Assembly: GCF_000150275.1 (NCBI RefSeq)
Contig: NW_002060944.1
Location: 2,890,152 to 2,954,151 of the forward strand
Reading direction: 5' to 3'
Length of the DNA: 64,000 nucleotides
Origin: Trichoplax adhaerens
Taxonomy: Eukaryota; Placozoa; Uniplacotomia; Trichoplacea; Trichoplacidae
Shown one piece after another: positions 61,943 to 64,000 of the stretch; position 1 is the stretch's first letter; every line of letters starts with the position of its first letter. The translations under genes were made by a program, and so were the position numbers. The notes below the pieces were generated by a model. That model made no database searches, was not told the origin of the DNA, and saw only the letters and a program-made list of their open reading frames with translations.

Positions 61943-63456
61943 TTATGATCTTGCATTTTTTCCTCTAATAAGGTCTGCCACTTTCTCACCAATCATCATA
62001 CAAGCCGCGTTAGTATTGCCGGAAACAATGCAGGGCATAATGGATGCGTCTGCTACACGGATCCCATCTAAACCGTGGATTCTAATTTTAAAAATAATAA
62101 AATTAATGCAATCAATGCAATTTTCATATTCTAAAATGCTGTGTGCAGTATTATTTTAAGATCATTTTACATAATAATATTGCCAGTGCAACTAAAATTA
62201 TAGGTGATACATATACGATACACGTATATACCTTAGATCTGAATCAACCACAGTTGTAGGATCGTCAACAGCACCCATCTTACACGTACCAACCTAATAG
62301 TATATTAATACGTTTAAGAGAGTAAAGGAAGCTATTTTTTTAATTAAGTATACAGCGGCAGGGCTATTTACGCTTAATAGATTAAGTTGTAGAATTTTGC
62401 CTTATATCATGGAAAGCTAACGTACCGGGTGAAAGCAGTCCATGCCATATACTCTTATAACATCTTTCCAGTATTCAATGCTGTTATACTCATGTGATGA
62501 ATCAATTTTATAACGCAAAACTTCTTTAATATACGAACAAAGTGGCTCTGTCTCCAACAGCTTAATGGCATATTGCACTATCTAAAGATCAAATAGGAAG
62601 AAGTTAAGATCTATATATAAGGGATATTTGTTTTCATAGTATCGTTTGCGATTAGACAAATTAAATAATTATATCGTGATTCATAAAGTAAACATTTGCC
62701 ATATAATTGACTATAAATTTCTTTAGCATTTAATAACCTTAGCCATGGCTGTTAAGTCATCAGGGTCATCATAATATTTAGGATCAATATCAGGATACTC
62801 TGCTGGATCAGTACTTCTCAGTTTTACCGTTCCTCTACTTTTAGGATGTAGCAGTACGGGTACTAGAGTGAATCCTAAGTCGAATATTGTATTTTTAGTG
62901 ATTGGCATATTACACATCTAAGTAATAGGAAACTTACAATACCTGCAATTAAACATCAGTACGTGTATTTATATATTTAAATACCTATATTATATATACA
63001 TATCTATAAAACAAATACGTCGCGCGGAAATGTTCCAATGAGGCTAGCTACCATTTCAATTTACTTATTTGTGATTATTATTTCTTACCTTCTTGATCTT
63101 GAGCCATAGAATTGCCTATGAATAACGGGAAATGCCTAAGACAATATGAATATGATTATATTTTAGGACATTTAATGCGTTTCTTTCAATCATTTTAAAA
63201 ATAAAAACTATTGCCAATGCCAAAATAATTTAAGTCCTAAAGGCTCTGCAAAGATGTTAATTAGTGTTCTCAGTATTCTCTTCATTGAACACTTTAATAA
63301 CTAGCGCTATTTTCAATCTTCATCGTTGTGTCAGAATAAAAACTTTGAGCAATCTTACTTTTCTTTATTATAGCCTAAGTTTTCGTAGTAAAATTTATCG
63401 CTCAGTACACCATAGCCAAACAAATGGATCTGAGTATCGGGCCATGGTAGTGCATC
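61943..63456 (-). CDS. GMC oxidoreductase (choline/glucose dehydrogenase-like), 3' part only
   Basis: FAD flavoenzyme of the glucose-methanol-choline family. Only the C-terminal substrate domain is in the window; the FAD-binding N-terminus must lie beyond the right end or in exons I could not find in 63457-64000. Six exons on minus: 63456-63359, 63135-63089, 62874-62738, 62581-62426, 62293-62232 and 62081-61943, all phase-consistent. Landmarks: [56 protein letters not shown] with the catalytic His; and [20 protein letters not shown] with the second active-site Asn. It ends [20 protein letters not shown]. The animal relatives include choline dehydrogenase and insect GMC enzymes; the substrate cannot be told from this part. 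Confidence 0.93.
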
Positions 63457-64000
63457 CTAAAATAACAAAGCAGTTTAACTATAAATGCTATCAGCATGTA
63501 ACAGCTATTCGGCTAAAATTTATTTTTAAAGCGCCTCTAGATATATAGATGGAATACAGATGTTATTACTTAATATCAGTATCTTGAGAAACTATACTCG
63601 ACATCTGTTTAATTGTAAATGATGATTAAATAATATTTATAACTTAATTAATTAATTGTAGCAAAGTCTTTGCTATGACCTTTGCATGCGTAGAATCCTA
63701 ATAGAAGTCGCTTACAGTAAAAATATAATTAGGGAGAGTGAAGAAGAAATGATCCCACATTTAAGTTAGCTATAAATTTACATTTTATGACACTATAGTT
63801 AAAATTAGGGAAACTAACAAAAAAATGGATTTGGAAATAAGTTAAAAGAAGTTCGCAATATACAAAATTCCTAAATACTATTTATAAATGGATATAACTG
63901 ATAAAAGAATTTGTTACGGTGATATTTAGTACATTTATTGTAGCATTTCATTTCGATTTCATGCTTATTCTATCATTGTATGATATAATATGGTTAGAAT
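63457..64000. other. Right edge of window, inside or upstream of the GMC gene
   Basis: Should be intron, or contain missed small exons, of the minus-strand GMC gene, since the exon at 63456 starts with an acceptor. The plus-strand frame 63264-63548 is the antisense of that exon. Nothing else recognised. Confidence 0.5.

Noticed and set aside
63264-63548. Plus-strand 94-codon frame
   Set aside because: Antisense to the GMC oxidoreductase exon at 63359-63456.
1-64000. tRNA, rRNA or transposon genes
   Set aside because: I looked for T-arm motifs (GGTTCRANTCC), transposase or reverse-transcriptase signatures and long terminal repeats and found none I could support; a covariance-model scan would be decisive.

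Overview
The window is a piece of an animal nuclear genome. Genes are split by many short introns with GT-AG borders, there are no operons or Shine-Dalgarno sites, and the sequence is AT-rich (roughly a third G+C by eye). The gene set (CEP350, INPP5E, AP-3 mu, NUBPL, TYW3, MPDU1, uS2m) is metazoan. Small introns, moderately compact spacing and a metazoan centrosome protein fit an early-branching animal. My best guess is a placozoan, then a sponge; this is an inference, not something one window proves. I rebuilt most genes exon by exon by matching splice phases. For AADC-like, CEP350, AP3M, NUBPL, INPP5E, MRPS2 and the C11orf98 homolog the phases close to a whole number of codons and family-typical length.

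Layout. 0-1.5 kb: MRPS2 (minus). 1.6-2.1 kb: a 12-bp minisatellite and a GTAC palindrome cluster. 2.3-3.1 kb: MPDU1 (plus). 3.5-4.4 kb: two imperfect duplications. 4.7-6.3 kb: TYW3 (plus). 6.3-11 kb: no assigned gene, three exon-like segments. 11-12 kb: C11orf98 homolog (minus), head to head with CDC26 (plus, 12.4 kb). 12.7-17.2 kb: no assigned gene, several candidate exons. 17.2-21.8 kb: a divergent aromatic amino acid decarboxylase-like gene (plus, 15 exons). 23.6-24.1 kb: MsrA (minus). 24.2-25.4 kb: candidate two-exon secreted protein (minus). 25.8-26.5 kb: large GTAC palindrome cluster with a 39-bp element in three copies. 26.9-39.5 kb: CEP350 (plus, 30 exons). 40.86-41.39 kb: five tandem copies of a 107-bp unit. 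41.7-45.5 kb: AP-3 mu (plus). 45.9-48.2 kb: NUBPL (minus). 48.4-48.65 kb: candidate membrane-protein exon (minus). 48.7-48.9 kb: GTAC cluster. 51-60 kb: INPP5E (plus). 61.9-63.5 kb: 3' half of a GMC oxidoreductase (minus), running off the window.

How the genes relate. There is no single pathway. CEP350 (centriole/cilium base) and INPP5E (ciliary phosphoinositide phosphatase) are ciliary and lie about 11 kb apart. MRPS2, NUBPL and perhaps MsrA are mitochondrial. The rest are housekeeping: tRNA wybutosine, dolichol-sugar use, APC/C and AP-3 trafficking.

The most interesting gene is the decarboxylase. The residue aligned with His192 of human DDC is Asn, and the catalytic-loop Tyr332 is Phe, the latter encoded on a 20-nt micro-exon. 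These are the two substitutions known to turn such enzymes into aromatic acetaldehyde synthases. A second theme is that the four largest clusters of GTAC palindromes all sit in head-to-head intergenic spacers.
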